Assembly (NCBI RefSeq): GCF_949292005.1
Contig: NZ_CASEXV010000080.1
Location: 1-15,910, forward strand
Reading direction: 5' to 3'
From: an uncultured Bifidobacterium sp.
GTDB taxonomy: Bacteria > Actinomycetota > Actinomycetes > Actinomycetales > Bifidobacteriaceae
DNA: 15,910 bases
Shown here: piece after piece, positions 5,490-13,623 of the stretch
Position numbering within the stretch: position 1 is the stretch's first letter
Layout: every line of letters begins with the position of its first letter
Notes under the pieces: model-generated
The model's input: only the letters and a program-made list of their open reading frames with translations
The model's database searches: none
What the model was told of the DNA's origin: nothing
Program-made: the position numbers and the translations under genes

Positions 5490-7115
5490 TTAATGGAAGA
5501 AATGCCGTGTTCCGGTCAGATACATGGTCACGTTTTGCGATTTGGCGGCTTCGATGACCTCCGCGTCCCGGATGGATCCTCCGGGTTGCACGATCGCGCT
5601 GACTCCCGCATCCACAAGAATCTGTGGCCCGTCGGCGAAGGGGAAGAAAGCGTCGGACGCCGCCACCGAACCATTGGCCCTGTTCTCTTCCTTGGCGAGT
5701 GTGTTGGCCCGTTCGACCGCGAGATTGCATGAATCCACGCGATTGACCTGGCCCATCCCGATGCCTACGGTGGCCTGGTCATGCGCCAGAAGGATGGCAT
5801 TGGATTTGACGCAGCGAATCGCCCGCCATGCGAACACCAGATCGTTCATGGTGGAGTCGTCCGCGGGATTTCCGGACACAAGTGTCCATGAGTTTGGATC
5901 GTCGCCGGGAGCGTCGATGAGATCTGTCGATTGAACCAGGATGCCCCCGTCGATCGCGCGAATCTGCCTCGTCGAGTGCGGAGGTTCGGCGACTCGGAGG
6001 ATGCGTAGATTCTTCTTGTGCTGCCGTAGGTAAGCCAAGGCGTCTGGATCGTAATCAGGAGCCACGATGACCTCGGTGAAGATGGGGCGGACTCCTTCGG
6101 CCATCTCCATCGTAACCGGGGCGTTGGCTGCGATCACTCCACCGTATGCGCTGAGCGGATCGCAGGCGTGGGCTTTCCGGTGAGCTTCGGCGACGTTGGC
6201 CCCCAAGGCGAGGCCGCAGGGGTTGTTGTGTTTCACGACGGCCACGGCGATGGACGGGGCGAAGTCCCATACCGCTCTCCATGCGGCGTCGGCATCGACG
6301 TAGTTGTTGTAGCTCATCGGCTTTCCGCCGAGCTGCTCTGCCTCGGCGAAGCCCTTGGGATTGAGTGTGTCGTGGTATAGGGCGGCGCTTTGATGAGGAT
6401 TCTCCCCGTACCGAAGTTCATGGGATTTGCGCCATGTGCGCGTAAGAAGACGGGGGAAGTCCTCCGCGTCGTCACTGGTCGATTCGTTCGGGGTGTCCTC
6501 GATGCTGTCGGGACGCGTCCACCGAGCAGATGTCCATTCGATGATGCTGGCGTCATAGGATGCCGTCATGGAGAAAGCCTCCGATGCGAGCCATCGGCGC
6601 TCCTCGAGCGTGAATCCGGTTCCGTCCGCCACCCGTCGAGCCACAAGCGCATAGTCCCGGGGATTGGTGACGACCGCGACCGACGCACTGTTCTTCGCGG
6701 CGGCGCGGATCATGGCCGGACCCCCGATGTCGATCTTCTCTATGCAGTCCGGCTCGTCCGCTCCCGACAGCACGGTGTCGGCGAAGGGATAGAGGTTGAC
6801 GACCACAAGGTCGAAGGGCTTGATGTTCAGCCCGCGCAGTTGCGAGATGTGCCCGGGGTTCGTCATATCCGCGAGGATCCCCGCGTGGATATGCGGATCC
6901 AGGGTTTTGACACGGCCATCCAGACTTTCGGGGAAGCCCGTCACCTCGCTGACCTCGGTGACGTTCACACCGAAGGAGGCAAGCGCCTTGGCCGTGGAGC
7001 CCGTGGAAACGACCTCGACGGAGGCGCTTACGAAGGCCTTGGCCAGAACGTCCAGTCCGTCCTTGTGGTAGACGGACACCAATGCCCGTCGAATCGGTCG
7101 GCTATCTGTTGTCAT
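5490..7115 (-). CDS. purH: Bifunctional AICAR transformylase / IMP cyclohydrolase
   Basis: A 541-aa cytosolic enzyme catalysing the last two steps of de novo purine synthesis: formylation of AICAR with 10-formyl-THF, then ring closure to IMP. The N-terminal MGS-like cyclohydrolase domain (about 1-200) shows ALVSVYHKDG at 11-20, VSTGSTA at 36-42 and KIDIGGPAMIRAAAKN at 127-142. The transformylase part shows RYGENPHQSA at 235-244, KHNNPCG at 295-301 with its conserved Lys-His, AWRAIRCVKSNAI at 429-441 and GMGQVNRVD at 453-461, ending TGTRHFFH. Length is normal. In the usual KTLHP block, residue 73 is Asp (KTLDP). The ATG at 7113-7115 has GGAGGAGA a few bases upstream. The first 14 bases overlap the end of the DUF6350 gene, so translation is probably coupled. 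No purN lies in front of it, unlike many actinobacteria. Confidence 0.97.
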   Translation of the reverse strand: MTTDSRPIRRALVSVYHKDGLDVLAKAFVSASVEVVSTGSTAKALASFGVNVTEVSEVTGFPESLDGRVKTLDPHIHAGILADMTNPGHISQLRGLNIKPFDLVVVNLYPFADTVLSGADEPDCIEKIDIGGPAMIRAAAKNSASVAVVTNPRDYALVARRVADGTGFTLEERRWLASEAFSMTASYDASIIEWTSARWTRPDSIEDTPNESTSDDAEDFPRLLTRTWRKSHELRYGENPHQSAALYHDTLNPKGFAEAEQLGGKPMSYNNYVDADAAWRAVWDFAPSIAVAVVKHNNPCGLALGANVAEAHRKAHACDPLSAYGGVIAANAPVTMEMAEGVRPIFTEVIVAPDYDPDALAYLRQHKKNLRILRVAEPPHSTRQIRAIDGGILVQSTDLIDAPGDDPNSWTLVSGNPADDSTMNDLVFAWRAIRCVKSNAILLAHDQATVGIGMGQVNRVDSCNLAVERANTLAKEENRANGSVAASDAFFPFADGPQILVDAGVSAIVQPGGSIRDAEVIEAAKSQNVTMYLTGTRHFFH

Positions 7116-8448
7116 CGTTCTCCTCCTTGGTTGATGGTGTCGTCGAGGCGACAACGCGCGGGGATTCCTCAGCCCTTTCCCTGCGCGCGGTCGCAACGTG
7201 TGTGTGGGTGTGAATCGCGTCCCATGCCCAGCGAACGGCGAATATGGCGCAGAACACGAGGAGGACAAGCAGCCAGGCCGCCAACATTCCCCATATGGTT
7301 CCGCGTGTGACGCTTCTCGTCGCATCGGCCACGTCCACTCCGACGTGACTGAGCCGCCGTGTTCCCAGCGATCCGTTCGACAGCGCGAAAAGGGCGCTGC
7401 ATCCGAGTGATATTCCGGCCGCGCTGATGATAACCGACACCACGGGGAACAGCGCGCATGGAAGGAAGGCGAGGAACTCCTGGGGATCGTTGGAGAAATC
7501 GGGTCGAAGATGGAACCCTTTGTTCACGACGAGCGCGGCCGACATGGTCAGGAATCCCAAAGCCGCTGGAATAAGAAGCAACGCCATTCGCAGTCCATCC
7601 GATCCTATGGGGTCGGGAAGCACGCCGAAAAGAGGTATGGGAGGCAGGGATGAGGAATGTCCCTCCCACAAGGTGAACGTCGACGACGATCCGATGGAGA
7701 ATCCCGACCCGGACACCCACGACAACCCCCACAACCACAGATTGGGGAGCCATGACATCGTGCAGATCGTCGTCAGAATCCTGGATCCGGATTTCATGTC
7801 CAGCAAAGTAAATAGGGTCTCCATACCGGAATGGTTGCGGATGATCCATGTGGTGGTGACGATGAAGCCCACGCCAATCGATAGACAGATGATGATGACC
7901 GACATCTGCAGACCTATTCGCACCATCCTTCGCACCGATGGGGGAATCACATGCCGTATGGCTCCCGATGCCCGTGTGACGAGATCCGGGTGTCCCTGAA
8001 AAAAGCCCAGAAGATAGCCGAGCGTGAAAACCAACAGCGTTTTGAGGATGATGAGCCAGACCTGCCCATGGAGCGTGACCTCCACTCCTTGGGTGAACAC
8101 CCATGACGCCGCGGCCCAAGTGGCGCCACCGCTGATGTAGCCGGGCAGCGATGTGCCCAGACGGTTGGCCAGAGCCGCTATGAGCCCGATGAGAATGGCC
8201 GACAGGAGAAGTGGAACGAGTGTGATGGTGACCGAGCCCCAGGTGATTCCCACACCCTGCGTCTGAAGGACGACCGCCTGCATAAGGGGAAGCGACGACT
8301 GGGATATCTCTCCCTCGCCCTCCTCCATGGAGATAACGAGAAGCGTGAGGGCGACGAACAGGCCGATTGCCAGGGAATAGAGCAGCAGCGAGCACAGGGA
8401 GACGAGGATTCCGCTGAGAACAGGTCGGATGCGATGCCTCACTGCCAT
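7102..8448 (-). CDS. DUF6350 (PerM-like) polytopic membrane protein
   Basis: About 448 aa with roughly nine or ten hydrophobic segments from residue 10 to about 420 and a hydrophilic, charged C-terminal tail. The recognisable block is SWLPNLWLWGLSWVSGSGFS, with the LPN...WGLSW..G.GF pattern of DUF6350. That actinobacterial family includes mycobacterial PerM, linked to cell division and persistence. In mycobacteria and streptomycetes this gene also lies between sucD and the purine genes, which supports the call. The start is a choice between ATG at 8446-8448, two bases after the sucD stop, and GTG at 8440-8442. The only ribosome-like site, AGGA overlapping the sucD stop codon, sits 6 bases before the GTG, so the GTG may be the real start; the difference is two residues. 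Coupled translation with sucD is likely. Function in this organism is not known from sequence. Confidence 0.8.
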   Translation of the reverse strand: MAVRHRIRPVLSGILVSLCSLLLYSLAIGLFVALTLLVISMEEGEGEISQSSLPLMQAVVLQTQGVGITWGSVTITLVPLLLSAILIGLIAALANRLGTSLPGYISGGATWAAASWVFTQGVEVTLHGQVWLIILKTLLVFTLGYLLGFFQGHPDLVTRASGAIRHVIPPSVRRMVRIGLQMSVIIICLSIGVGFIVTTTWIIRNHSGMETLFTLLDMKSGSRILTTICTMSWLPNLWLWGLSWVSGSGFSIGSSSTFTLWEGHSSSLPPIPLFGVLPDPIGSDGLRMALLLIPAALGFLTMSAALVVNKGFHLRPDFSNDPQEFLAFLPCALFPVVSVIISAAGISLGCSALFALSNGSLGTRRLSHVGVDVADATRSVTRGTIWGMLAAWLLVLLVFCAIFAVRWAWDAIHTHTHVATARRERAEESPRVVASTTPSTKEENDDNR

Positions 8449-8450
8449 TC

Positions 8451-9377
8451 CTATCGCGACGTTTTCTGGGAGATGACGGATCTCATAATCGCCGCGGCCT
8501 GCGCCGGGGTCGATCCCACAGGAATCCCACAATCCTCCAATGTTCGCTTCTTATCCTGCGCGGTGCCCTTCCCTTGGGAGACTATGGCCCCGGCGTGGCC
8601 CATCTGCCGTCCCTCGGGCGCGGTGAATCCCGCGATATACGCGACGACGGGCTTGGTCATGTTGCGCTTGGCCCACATGGCGGCCTCTTCTTCGGCATTG
8701 CCGCCGATCTCGCCGATCATCATCACAGCCGATGTTCGCGGATCTGCCTCGAACTGCTCCAGGGCTTCCTGAAGGGTGGTTCCGACTATGGGATCTCCTC
8801 CGGCGCCCAGACAGGCCGTGAATCCGATGTCGGACAGCTCTCCCATGAGTTGATAGGTCAACGTTCCCGATTTCGACACAAGGCCCAGTGGTCCGTATGA
8901 GACGATGCCATCGGGGATGATGCCGAGGTTCACTCCGGGATGCTCGGGCGAGGACGACAGCGTGACCAGTCCGGGACAGTTGGGGCCGACTATCCGTGCC
9001 CCGCGGCGCATGGCCAGTTCCACGGCGTAGGCCGTGTCTGCGACGGGAATTCCCTCGGTGATTACGACGATCAGAGACATTCCAGCCTCGATGGCCTCGA
9101 TCATCGCATCCTTCGCGAACCGCGGCGGCACGAAGATGACCGATGTCCTCGCTCCAGTCGAGCGTCGCGCCGCCGCGCAGTCGGCGAACACCGGCACGTG
9201 GGCGTCCTGGCCATCAGCGGCATGAGGGAACTCAACCACCGATCCCGCCTTGCGTGGATTGACGCCGCCGACCACCCGTGTGCCGGCGAGAAGCATTCTC
9301 CGTGTGTGAAGCATCCCCTGGTGTCCGGTCATTCCCTGAACGATGACCGGTGCTCCATCCTCTACGAAAACACTCAC
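8451..9377 (-). CDS. sucD: Succinyl-CoA synthetase (succinate--CoA ligase), alpha subunit
   Basis: A 308-aa subunit that carries the CoA site and the phosphohistidine, interconverting succinyl-CoA + NDP + Pi with succinate + CoA + NTP together with SucC. The Rossmann-type CoA domain starts with VIVQGMTGHQGMLHTRRML (11-29) and GGVNPRKAG (37-45). GPNCPGL is at 131-137 and GLVSKSGTLTYQ at 165-176. The active-site loop is GRQMGHAGAIVSQGKGTAQ, with phosphorylated His261. The loop has SQGKG where many members have SGGKG or SGSSG. Start is GTG at 9375-9377, overlapping the sucC stop by 4 bases (GTGA), with AGGAGG about 9 bases upstream. Equimolar expression with SucC is expected from this coupling. 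Nucleotide preference (ADP or GDP) cannot be read from this subunit. Confidence 0.96.
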   Translation of the reverse strand: MSVFVEDGAPVIVQGMTGHQGMLHTRRMLLAGTRVVGGVNPRKAGSVVEFPHAADGQDAHVPVFADCAAARRSTGARTSVIFVPPRFAKDAMIEAIEAGMSLIVVITEGIPVADTAYAVELAMRRGARIVGPNCPGLVTLSSSPEHPGVNLGIIPDGIVSYGPLGLVSKSGTLTYQLMGELSDIGFTACLGAGGDPIVGTTLQEALEQFEADPRTSAVMMIGEIGGNAEEEAAMWAKRNMTKPVVAYIAGFTAPEGRQMGHAGAIVSQGKGTAQDKKRTLEDCGIPVGSTPAQAAAIMRSVISQKTSR

Positions 9378-10564
9378 TTCCGATCCTCCTCAACGGCCGC
9401 TTCCGCGGCCATCGCCGCGGCCTTCTCCATCGTGGGGCAGACCGATATGCATGGATTAGACGCCCTGTCGAGAATGGCCAGACCTTCCGAGGCCTCGTTT
9501 CCGTCGAAGCGCACGATGATGGGCATGTGGGAGTCCAGAGCGTCCACGGCGCTGAGAATGCCCTCGGCGACGACGCGGCAGGATGTTATCCCTCCGTAGA
9601 CGTTGATGAGAACCGATCGCACCTGCGGGTCGGAGAGCACAATGGACAGGCTGTCTCGCATTACTGAAGCGGACGCGCCGCCCCCTATATCCAGGAAATT
9701 GGCCGGCTTGACCCCGGTTCCCTGTGACTCGCCCGCTCCGGAGACGGCGTCGAGCGAACTCATCACAAGGCCAGCCCCGTTGCCGATAACGCCGACCTGA
9801 CCATGAAGATGGACGTAATGGAGGCCGAGCGCCTTGGCTCTTTCCTCAAAGGGGTCATGCCTCCCTGTGTCCGTGAACCGCGACCATCCATCGTGACGGA
9901 ACGCCGCGTTCCCATCAAGGGAGATTTTCGCGTCCAACGCGCAAAGGGACTTCGAGGATTCGTCGTCGGGATCTCCGATCTTGGCCAAAGGATTGATCTC
10001 GACCAGAGTCGCATCGTTCTCGGTGAAGCATCGCCACATCCGTAGAAGGATGTCGGCCGCCTGATCGATGTCCGCATGATAGAAACCGATGCTTGCCGCC
10101 ATCGATCGTGCCGCCGATTCGTCGAAGTCATCGAGGGCCTCGATGTGGAGGCGTTTGACGGATTCGGGGTTGCGCCGTGCGACCTCCTCGACCTCGGTGC
10201 CGCCGTTCGCCGTGGCGAGGACGTCGAAGTCGCGCGACGAGCGATCGACGGAAATCGAGACGTAGTACTCATGCAGGATGTTTTTGGCCTCCGCGACAAG
10301 CACGCCATTGACGTCGTGCCCGTGGATGCTCATGGGGAGGATACGGCGCGCGAGATCTCTGGCCTCGCCCTCATTATGGGCGACTTTGACGGCCCCGGCC
10401 TGTCCCCGATGGCCTATGGTCGCCTGCCCCTTGATCACGCAGGGGAATCCGATGCGTGCGGCTGCGTCCGCGGCCTCGTCGGCCGTGGTGACATATTCGC
10501 CACGAGGAAGGGCTATCCCCTGTTCGGCCAGAAGCTCACGTGCCTGATACTCGTATAGATCCAT
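9374..10564 (-). CDS. sucC: Succinyl-CoA synthetase, beta subunit (ADP/GDP-forming)
   Basis: A 396-aa subunit with an N-terminal ATP-grasp fold that binds the nucleotide and a C-terminal flavodoxin-like domain that meets SucD. Visible are MDLYEYQARELLAEQGI at 1-17, VIKGQ at 43-47 with the nucleotide-contacting Lys45, the glycine/arginine loop GHRGQAGAVK at 51-60, VEINPLA at 188-194 with metal-binding residues, NGAGLVM at 262-268, NFLDIGGGAS at 289-298 and the phosphate-loop-like NVYGGITSC at 321-329. Length is normal. ATG at 10562-10564 is chosen because MDLYEYQ is the conserved family start; GGAAGGA lies about 10 bases upstream. It follows apt by 28 bases. Bifidobacteria have an incomplete citric-acid cycle, so the enzyme probably supplies succinyl-CoA or ATP rather than serving a full cycle (inference). 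Confidence 0.96.
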   Translation of the reverse strand: MDLYEYQARELLAEQGIALPRGEYVTTADEAADAAARIGFPCVIKGQATIGHRGQAGAVKVAHNEGEARDLARRILPMSIHGHDVNGVLVAEAKNILHEYYVSISVDRSSRDFDVLATANGGTEVEEVARRNPESVKRLHIEALDDFDESAARSMAASIGFYHADIDQAADILLRMWRCFTENDATLVEINPLAKIGDPDDESSKSLCALDAKISLDGNAAFRHDGWSRFTDTGRHDPFEERAKALGLHYVHLHGQVGVIGNGAGLVMSSLDAVSGAGESQGTGVKPANFLDIGGGASASVMRDSLSIVLSDPQVRSVLINVYGGITSCRVVAEGILSAVDALDSHMPIIVRFDGNEASEGLAILDRASNPCISVCPTMEKAAAMAAEAAVEEDRK

Positions 10565-10592
10565 CCCAAGCAATTCCTTCCCGTACGCGTCG

Positions 10593-11174
10593 TCAGGCCG
10601 GCATGGTGAGCAGCGAGCTCGTCGGATGGTCTCCCAACGCGGCAACCCCGTCAAGACCATCAAGCTCCATGACGAAGCTGAAGCCAGCCACTGTCCCGCC
10701 GCATGATTCGATCAGATCGGCCGCGGCCTTGGCCGTTCCACCAGTGGCGATAAGGTCGTCCACAATCAGAACTCGCTCCCCTGGGCTGATCGCATCCTGC
10801 TCTATCTCGATTTTCTGCGTCCCGTACTCAAGCGTGTATTCCTCGCTGATGGTGTCCGGCGGGAGCTTTCCAGCCTTCCTCACCGCGATGAATCCCTTGC
10901 CGAGGCGCGAGGCCAGGGCCGGGCCAAAAAGAAAGCCGCGGGCCTCAAGGCCAGCTATGGAGTCAAAGAATTCGGGATCCGTGGGGAGGGCTTCCTCCAA
11001 GGCGTTGATCATGATGCGCAATCCCCGTGGATCCGCCAGAACCGGTATAAAATCGCGGAAAAGAATGCCCTTCTTGGGGAAGTCCGGTATGGACCGAATC
11101 AACGACACCAGATATTCGGCGTCATTCTGTCCAACCTTCTCCAATTTGTCGATGCTGATGTCACCGTGCGTCAT
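10593..11174 (-). CDS. apt: Adenine phosphoribosyltransferase
   Basis: A 193-aa type I PRTase that converts adenine and PRPP to AMP plus pyrophosphate (purine salvage, cytosol). Family features are SIPDFPKKGILFRD at 28-41, the EARGF motif at 77-81, VRKAGKLP at 98-105, and the PRPP-binding loop VLIVDDLIATGGTA at 135-148 with its two acidic residues. The stretch EYTLEYGTQKIEIE at 112-125 also fits Apt. Start is ATG at 11172-11174 with AAGGA about 10 bases upstream; residues 1-18 precede the usual core. A 4-codon ORF (ATG AAC AGC GAA TGA) ends across this start codon and is probably incidental. In many actinobacteria secD and secF lie between yajC and apt; here only 67 bases do. Confidence 0.96.
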   Translation of the reverse strand: MTHGDISIDKLEKVGQNDAEYLVSLIRSIPDFPKKGILFRDFIPVLADPRGLRIMINALEEALPTDPEFFDSIAGLEARGFLFGPALASRLGKGFIAVRKAGKLPPDTISEEYTLEYGTQKIEIEQDAISPGERVLIVDDLIATGGTAKAAADLIESCGGTVAGFSFVMELDGLDGVAALGDHPTSSLLTMPA

Positions 11175-11241
11175 TCGCTGTTCATCCTTGTGGTTGATGG
11201 GAACACAGGTCGGTCGCATCCAGTGCCCGACCTCCGGACCG

Positions 11242-11751
11242 TTAAAGCTTGGCGTCTTCCGAATCGGATTCGGGGGCGCTCTCAGCGATCGCGTCGTCGG
11301 CGTCATCATCACCAGACTGACCAGACTGATTCTGTGTGGACTGGCTCGGTGTGGTTGTGGCGTCGACGTCCGCCGTGTCGAGGGAGCCATCCGCCGTGTT
11401 CGTCTGATCGCTCTGTTCGGCGTTCGCCGATGGAAGTGGGTTGCCCTGTGCATCCACCTCGGAATCGGGGATGAATGCCGGCCTTAGATAGGATTTGTGA
11501 ATCGCGCGGAAGGCCACCCGGATCTGCGACCCCTCGGAGTCGAGGACGATCTCCTGGTATTGCGTGTCGACCGAGACCACCTTGCCGATGATTCCACCGA
11601 TGGTGATGACCTCCTCGCCGGGCTGGAGGTTGCTGCGAAAGTCCTCCGCTTGTTTCTGCTGCTGGCGGGTCTTGCGCGACGACCACCACATCATGCCACC
11701 GAAAAGGACGATGACGATCACAAAGAAGAACAACTGCTGACCCTGATCCAC
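11242..11751 (-). CDS. yajC: Preprotein translocase accessory subunit YajC
   Basis: A 169-aa small membrane protein associated with the Sec translocase. It has one N-terminal span (LFFFVIVIVLFGGMMWW, about 7-23), then a basic stretch (SRKTRQQQKQ) and the conserved cytoplasmic core EDFRSNLQPGEEVITIGGII (36-55) continuing to about residue 90. Residues about 91-169 form a long low-complexity tail rich in Asp, Ser, Gln and Thr, making it longer than the roughly 110-aa E. coli protein. The start is GTG at 11749-11751, with AGGAG 8 bases upstream. It lies 54 bases after ruvB. No secD or secF follows, which is unusual for this block. Confidence 0.9.
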   Translation of the reverse strand: MDQGQQLFFFVIVIVLFGGMMWWSSRKTRQQQKQAEDFRSNLQPGEEVITIGGIIGKVVSVDTQYQEIVLDSEGSQIRVAFRAIHKSYLRPAFIPDSEVDAQGNPLPSANAEQSDQTNTADGSLDTADVDATTTPSQSTQNQSGQSGDDDADDAIAESAPESDSEDAKL

Positions 11752-11805
11752 TGAAGGAACTCCTCGATGAAGGGGATGTCTTCGACAACATCCGACGACC
11801 ATATG

Positions 11806-12867
11806 TTAGATGTTCTTGCTGACATCACCGTCCGTGGCTTTTCGGGAAAGCCCTAGATGACGCCAAGCCTTGTCGGTCGCGACGCGCCCTTTCGGCGTGC
11901 GTATGAGGAACGCCTCGCGGACGAGATATGGCTCGCACACCGTCTCAACCGTCTCGGACTCCTCCCCCACCATCGCGGCCAGATTGTTGAGGCCGACGGG
12001 ACCGCCGTTGAAGTTCGTGACGATCGCCCGGAGCACGGCCAGGTCCAGTCGATCAAGGCCCTCGGAGTCGATCTGGTAGAGCGCCAGTGCGTCGTGCACC
12101 GCATGGGAGTCGACGGATGGCAGGGCGTGGACGGTTGCCCAGTCGCGAACCCTTCGCAGAAGCCTGTTCGCGATGCGCGGTGTCCCTCGGGAACGCAGCG
12201 AAAGCTCTTTGGCGGCGCCTTCGTCGAGCGTGATTCCCAACACGCCCGCTGAACGCTCGATAAGCCGCTCAAGCTCATCATGGGGGTAGAAGTCCAGATG
12301 AGCGGTGAATCCGAAGCGCGCGCGGAGAGGAGAGGGGAGCATTCCCTCGCGGGTCGTAGCTCCGATGACCGTGAAACGTGGGAGCGTGAGCGGGATCGAC
12401 GAGGCCCCTGGTCCCTTGCCGACCATGACGTCGACTCGGAAATCCTCCATCGCGATGTAGAGAAGCTCTTCCGCCGCGCGGGGAAGCCGGTGGATCTCGT
12501 CGATGAACAGCACCTCTCCGGTCTCCAGGGAGCTGAGGATCGATGCGAGGTCGCCGGCGTGCTGGATGGCTGGACCGGATGTCACTCGAATGGGGACCTC
12601 AAGCTCGTTCGAGACGATCATGGCCAGAGTGGTTTTGCCCAGTCCCGGAGGCCCGGCAAGAAGTATGTGGTCGGGGGGCACATCGCGCATGCGCGCCGCA
12701 TCAAGGAAAAGCTGCAGCTGCGCCTTCAATCTGGGCTGACCGATGAACCCGTCAAGATGATGGGGACGCAGCTCCTCGTCGCTGACGGGGTCGTTGTCCT
12801 GCGGCTCCGACGACACCATCTTCAGTGACTCCTCGTTGGCGCCCGAGTTCTCGTGAGCGTTCACCAT
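11806..12867 (-). CDS. ruvB: Holliday-junction branch-migration motor ATPase RuvB
   Basis: A 353-aa AAA+ hexameric DNA pump that works with RuvA on Holliday junctions during recombinational repair. Walker A is GPPGLGKTT at 72-80, Walker B FIDEIH at 121-126, sensor I GATTREG at 169-175 and the arginine-finger region SPLRARFG at 179-186. The C-terminal winged-helix DNA-binding domain includes NNLAAMVGEE at 294-303 and the family end block TPKGRVAT at 324-331. The first about 25 residues are a variable tail. ATG at 12865-12867 lies 3 bases after the ruvA stop with AGGGGA about 9 bases upstream, so ruvA and ruvB are translationally linked. It probably shares the SOS-controlled promoter in front of ruvA. 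Confidence 0.97.
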   Translation of the reverse strand: MVNAHENSGANEESLKMVSSEPQDNDPVSDEELRPHHLDGFIGQPRLKAQLQLFLDAARMRDVPPDHILLAGPPGLGKTTLAMIVSNELEVPIRVTSGPAIQHAGDLASILSSLETGEVLFIDEIHRLPRAAEELLYIAMEDFRVDVMVGKGPGASSIPLTLPRFTVIGATTREGMLPSPLRARFGFTAHLDFYPHDELERLIERSAGVLGITLDEGAAKELSLRSRGTPRIANRLLRRVRDWATVHALPSVDSHAVHDALALYQIDSEGLDRLDLAVLRAIVTNFNGGPVGLNNLAAMVGEESETVETVCEPYLVREAFLIRTPKGRVATDKAWRHLGLSRKATDGDVSKNI

Positions 12868-12870
12868 GCT

Positions 12871-13509
12871 TTATCGTCCCCTATCCATGAGAGACAAGGC
12901 CGTCCGCAGCAGCTGCGCGACATCGTCCGTTCCGGGTTCCGCGGCGTGAGCGGCGGTGTGGGCGTCACGCGCCCTTCGCGCGGCGGTGGCGGAATCCTGC
13001 TCGTTCCATCCCAGAGACATCAGCCCCTGGATAACCATGCCGAGGGGTGAATCGTCGGTTGCGGACGCGTCTTCCGAGGGATCGTCGGTTGCGGCGCGCG
13101 CCATCTCCGGGGAAAGGGCTCCACGTAATTCGAGGATGATCTTCTGCGCGCCTTTGCGACCTAGTCCCGGAGCGCGGGACAGTGACGCGACGTCGCCGTC
13201 CACGATGGCCTTCGCGAGATCCTCCGGACCCAACGTCGACAGAAGGGACAGCGCCACCTTAGGGCCTATCCCGCTCGTCTTCTGCAGTTGCGTGAACAGT
13301 CGCCGCGACGAGTGTCGGAGAAAGCCATACAGTGCTGCCTGATCCTGGGACATGCTCATAACGGTGAAGACGCGAGCGGGTCTGCCGGCACGCAATGTCG
13401 CGATATCGGACGACGGCATGCGCACATCGAAACCTATTCCCGAGGGAAGCTCGATAAGAGCGGTGTCGGCATCCACGGATTCGACGGTTCCCGACAGCAA
13501 GCCGATCAT
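12871..13509 (-). CDS. ruvA: Holliday-junction-binding subunit RuvA
   Basis: A 212-aa tetrameric protein that binds the four-way DNA junction and recruits RuvB. The N-terminal OB-fold begins MIGLLSGTVESVD and includes MSQDQAALYGFL at 53-64. Two helix-hairpin-helix motifs follow: SGIGPKVALSLLS at 79-91 and APGLGRKGAQKIILELRG at 113-130. An acidic flexible linker (DDPSEDASATDD, about 141-153) leads to the RuvB-binding domain III (about 155-210). ATG at 13507-13509 has a strong AGGGGGAG just upstream. The gene is separated from ruvC by 120 bases that carry an SOS box, so ruvA and ruvB can be induced separately from ruvC. Confidence 0.96.
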   Translation of the reverse strand: MIGLLSGTVESVDADTALIELPSGIGFDVRMPSSDIATLRAGRPARVFTVMSMSQDQAALYGFLRHSSRRLFTQLQKTSGIGPKVALSLLSTLGPEDLAKAIVDGDVASLSRAPGLGRKGAQKIILELRGALSPEMARAATDDPSEDASATDDSPLGMVIQGLMSLGWNEQDSATAARRARDAHTAAHAAEPGTDDVAQLLRTALSLMDRGR

Positions 13510-13606
13510 GTCTCCCCCTTACAGTTCCTGTGATCACTGAAACATCCGTGATGTCGGCACCGGTCGACGCGGTTCCTCATCGTAGGCAATCCGAACATCC
13601 CAGCAT

Positions 13607-13622
13607 TCGAACATCTGTTCGA
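13607..13622. promoter_or_regulatory. LexA (SOS) box upstream of ruvA
   Basis: TCGAACATCTGTTCGA is a perfect dyad of the form TCGAAC-N4-GTTCGA, the LexA operator consensus of actinobacteria and other Gram-positives. It lies in the ruvC-ruvA gap, about 100 bases before the ruvA start. It abuts a -10-like TATCAT, where bound LexA would block initiation. Confidence 0.85.
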
Positions 13623-13623
13623 T

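Noticed and set aside
7116..7325. A 70-codon extension in front of purH.
   Set aside because: It lies in the DUF6350 gene in another frame; the ATG at 7115 has GGAGGAGA and the family N-terminus.
7169..8395. A 408-codon minus-strand frame inside the DUF6350 gene.
   Set aside because: His/Arg/Gly/Ser-rich pseudo-translation in another frame; the membrane-protein frame is clearly the coding one.
10540..11487. A 315-codon plus-strand frame opposite apt and yajC.
   Set aside because: Antisense to two confidently identified genes and without protein-family features.
11774..11793. Stem-loop GGATGT...ACATCC between ruvB and yajC as a terminator.
   Set aside because: Only 6 bp with an 8-base loop and no U-tract; too weak to call.
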